DNA of 6,612 bases, taken from assembly GCA_002424575.1 (NCBI GenBank), contig DIKN01000115.1, positions 22,953 to 29,564 of the forward strand, read 5' to 3'. A program made the translations under genes and the position numbers. Within the stretch, counting starts at the first letter, position 1. Each line of letters opens with the position of its first letter. This stretch comes from Acholeplasmataceae bacterium UBA5617 (GTDB lineage: Bacteria; Bacillota_I; Bacilli_A; Acholeplasmatales; Acholeplasmataceae). Positions 5,029-6,612 of the stretch are shown here, one piece after another. Under the pieces are notes generated by a model. The model was not told the origin of the DNA, ran no database searches, and saw only the letters and a list, made by a program, of their open reading frames with translations.

Positions 5029-6612
5029 TTAATAATCGAGTTCTTCCTCTTCGGTAAATGTATTGGAACGATCATATTCAAATGTCGCTTCTCTTAAGAT
5101 ACCTGTACCTGCAGGAATGAGACCACCAATGATGACGTTTTCTTTTAAGCCGTGCAGTTCATCGGTTTTACCCTTAATGGCTGCATCGGTTAAAATACGT
5201 GTGGTTTCCTGGAAGGATGCTGCGGATAAGAAGGAATCGCTTCTCAAGCTTGCACGTGTAATACCGAGCAAGATGGGACGACCAACTGCTGGACGTTTGA
5301 ATTCTGCGAACGCCTTACGGTTTGCACGCTTGAATTCAGAGACGCTAACTTCGGTGCCTGGTAGAAGTTCGGTGTCACCTTCGGTTACAACCGTAATTCT
5401 TCTTAACATTTGACGAATGATGAGCTCAACGTGCTTATCAGAGATTTCAACCCCTTGAGCACGGTAAACCTTTTGAACTTCTTCAAGAATATAGAGTTCC
5501 GCTGCTTCTGCTGACACGACTCTGAGCAATTCTTTCGGATTGATCGAACCTGGTGTAAGTTTTTGACCCGCCTTCACGCTTGCTCCTTTACGAACGAGCG
5601 CTTCGATGTTGGGATCTACGGTGTACTTGTATTCTTTTTCTTGTGCATCAACGAGGGTAATGATGGAAACACCACCGCGTTGACGATCAATGGACTTCAC
5701 CTTTCCATCAATTTCTGAGATAACCGCTTTACCTTTGGGGTTACGCGCTTCAAAAAGTTCTTGAATACGGGGAAGACCTTGTGTGATATCGGATGCGGAT
5801 GCGACCCCACCGGTATGGAAGGTTCTCATCGTTAACTGTGTACCGGGTTCACCAATTGATTGTGCAGCGACAACACCAACAGCTTCACCGACTTCAACAC
5901 GTGTGTTGGTCGCGAGGTTGCGTCCGTAGCACTTCGCACATACACCATTTTCGGAGTTACATGTTAAGTTCGAGCGGATTTCAACTTCGGTGAGTTCAGC
6001 TTTGATGATGGCATGTCCAATTTCTTCAGTGATCAGTTCATTACGTTTGACAAACACCTGTTTAGTCTTGGGGTTGATGACATCTTTGGCTGCATAGCGG
6101 CCAACAATGCGGTCATATAATGGGACGATTTCTTTCGTATCTTCTTTGATCGCTGTCATGATGACACCACGTTCAGTTCCACAATCTTCATCGACGACGA
6201 TGACATCTTGTGAAACGTCAACCAAACGACGTGTTAAATATCCCGATTCCGCAGTCTTTAACGCGGTATCGGTGGAACCCTTGCGGGCACCGTGGGTGGA
6301 AATAAAGAATTCAGAGACGGTCAAACCTTCTCTAAAGGATGCCTTAACCGGAACTTCAATGATTTCACCCTTAGGGTTATTCATCAGACCGCGCATACCT
6401 GCTAATTGAGCAAAGTTAGATGCGTTACCTCTCGCACCGGAATCCGACATCATGTAGATGTTGTTATCCTTATCAAATTCTTCCATGAGACCTTTTTGGA
6501 TATCATCTCTTGCATCTTGCCATTCTTTGATGACGAGATCACGACGTTCTCCATCGGTTAACCAACCTTGATCAAAGAGATCGGTGATTTCTTCAATCGA
6601 ATGATTGGCTTG
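5029..6612 (-). CDS. rpoC: RNA polymerase subunit beta', C-terminal part (5' end outside the window)
   Basis: The frame is open from the right window edge to a TAA at 5029, giving 527 residues; the ATG at 6486 is internal, because the 42 codons before it continue RpoC sequence. RpoC forms the active-site cleft with RpoB. Fragment landmarks are SDSGARGN (56-63), the bridge helix HGARKG...GYLTRRLVDV (107-133), and the four-cysteine zinc site at 144, 218, 225 and 228 (DCGTERG, then CNSENGVCAKC). The trigger loop IGEPGTQLTMRTFHTGG follows (253-269), then the conserved C-terminus FKRPAVGRPILLGITRASL, SFLSAASFQETTRILTDAAIKG and LKENVIIGGLIPAGTG, ending in an acidic tail. The proteobacterial insertion after the trigger loop (SI3) is absent, as expected for Bacillota and Mollicutes. 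The N-terminal half, and presumably rpoB, lie beyond the window. Confidence 0.98.
   Translation of the reverse strand, partial: QANHSIEEITDLFDQGWLTDGERRDLVIKEWQDARDDIQKGLMEEFDKDNNIYMMSDSGARGNASNFAQLAGMRGLMNNPKGEIIEVPVKASFREGLTVSEFFISTHGARKGSTDTALKTAESGYLTRRLVDVSQDVIVVDEDCGTERGVIMTAIKEDTKEIVPLYDRIVGRYAAKDVINPKTKQVFVKRNELITEEIGHAIIKAELTEVEIRSNLTCNSENGVCAKCYGRNLATNTRVEVGEAVGVVAAQSIGEPGTQLTMRTFHTGGVASASDITQGLPRIQELFEARNPKGKAVISEIDGKVKSIDRQRGGVSIITLVDAQEKEYKYTVDPNIEALVRKGASVKAGQKLTPGSINPKELLRVVSAEAAELYILEEVQKVYRAQGVEISDKHVELIIRQMLRRITVVTEGDTELLPGTEVSVSEFKRANRKAFAEFKRPAVGRPILLGITRASLRSDSFLSAASFQETTRILTDAAIKGKTDELHGLKENVIIGGLIPAGTGILREATFEYDRSNTFTEEEELDY

Noticed and set aside
5063..5413. Open frames antisense to rpoC and to the SPT operon
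   Set aside because: They lie wholly opposite strongly conserved coding sequence, lack ribosome sites and family resemblance, and are explained by codon bias of the real genes.

Overview
The window is low-to-moderate-GC bacterial DNA with short intergenic gaps, strong Shine-Dalgarno sites and intrinsic terminators. TGA is a stop (it ends the first regulator) and Trp is TGG, so this is the standard code. The RNA polymerase beta' fragment lacks the large insertion after the trigger loop seen in proteobacteria. Together this suggests a Bacillota or Acholeplasma-like (standard-code Mollicutes) genome; the assignment is an inference and not firm below phylum level.

Layout from left to right. (1) Positions 1-163, minus strand: the first 54 codons of an unrecognised gene, with its own putative promoter overlapped by a perfect Fur-like 7-1-7 palindrome. 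(2) Positions 266-2870, minus strand: a tight three-gene operon in the order alpha-oxoamine synthase of serine-palmitoyltransferase type, classical short-chain dehydrogenase/reductase, and short formate/nitrite-transporter-family membrane protein. Gaps are 1 and 3 bases, and a terminator follows. (3) Positions 2871-3279: a 409-bp divergent regulatory region with a promoter for each side, four AAGGAT half-sites (two forming a perfect 18-bp palindrome), a cre-like site and further palindromes. (4) Positions 3280-4802, plus strand: two GntR/HutC-type (UTRA) regulators overlapping by ATGA, the second with a degraded DNA-binding domain, followed by two tandem terminators. (5) Positions 5029-6612, minus strand: the C-terminal 527 residues of RpoC, with its own terminator, convergent with the regulators.

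The most interesting reading is that the first two operon genes carry out the first two steps of sphingoid-base synthesis: serine plus acyl thioester to 3-ketosphinganine, then reduction to sphinganine. The divergent pair of ligand-binding regulators would control them. This would be a compact, self-regulated sphingolipid locus in a low-GC Gram-positive or wall-less lineage. The enzyme families are well supported by motifs; the pathway and the regulatory link are inferences. Ceramide synthase and head-group genes are not in the window.
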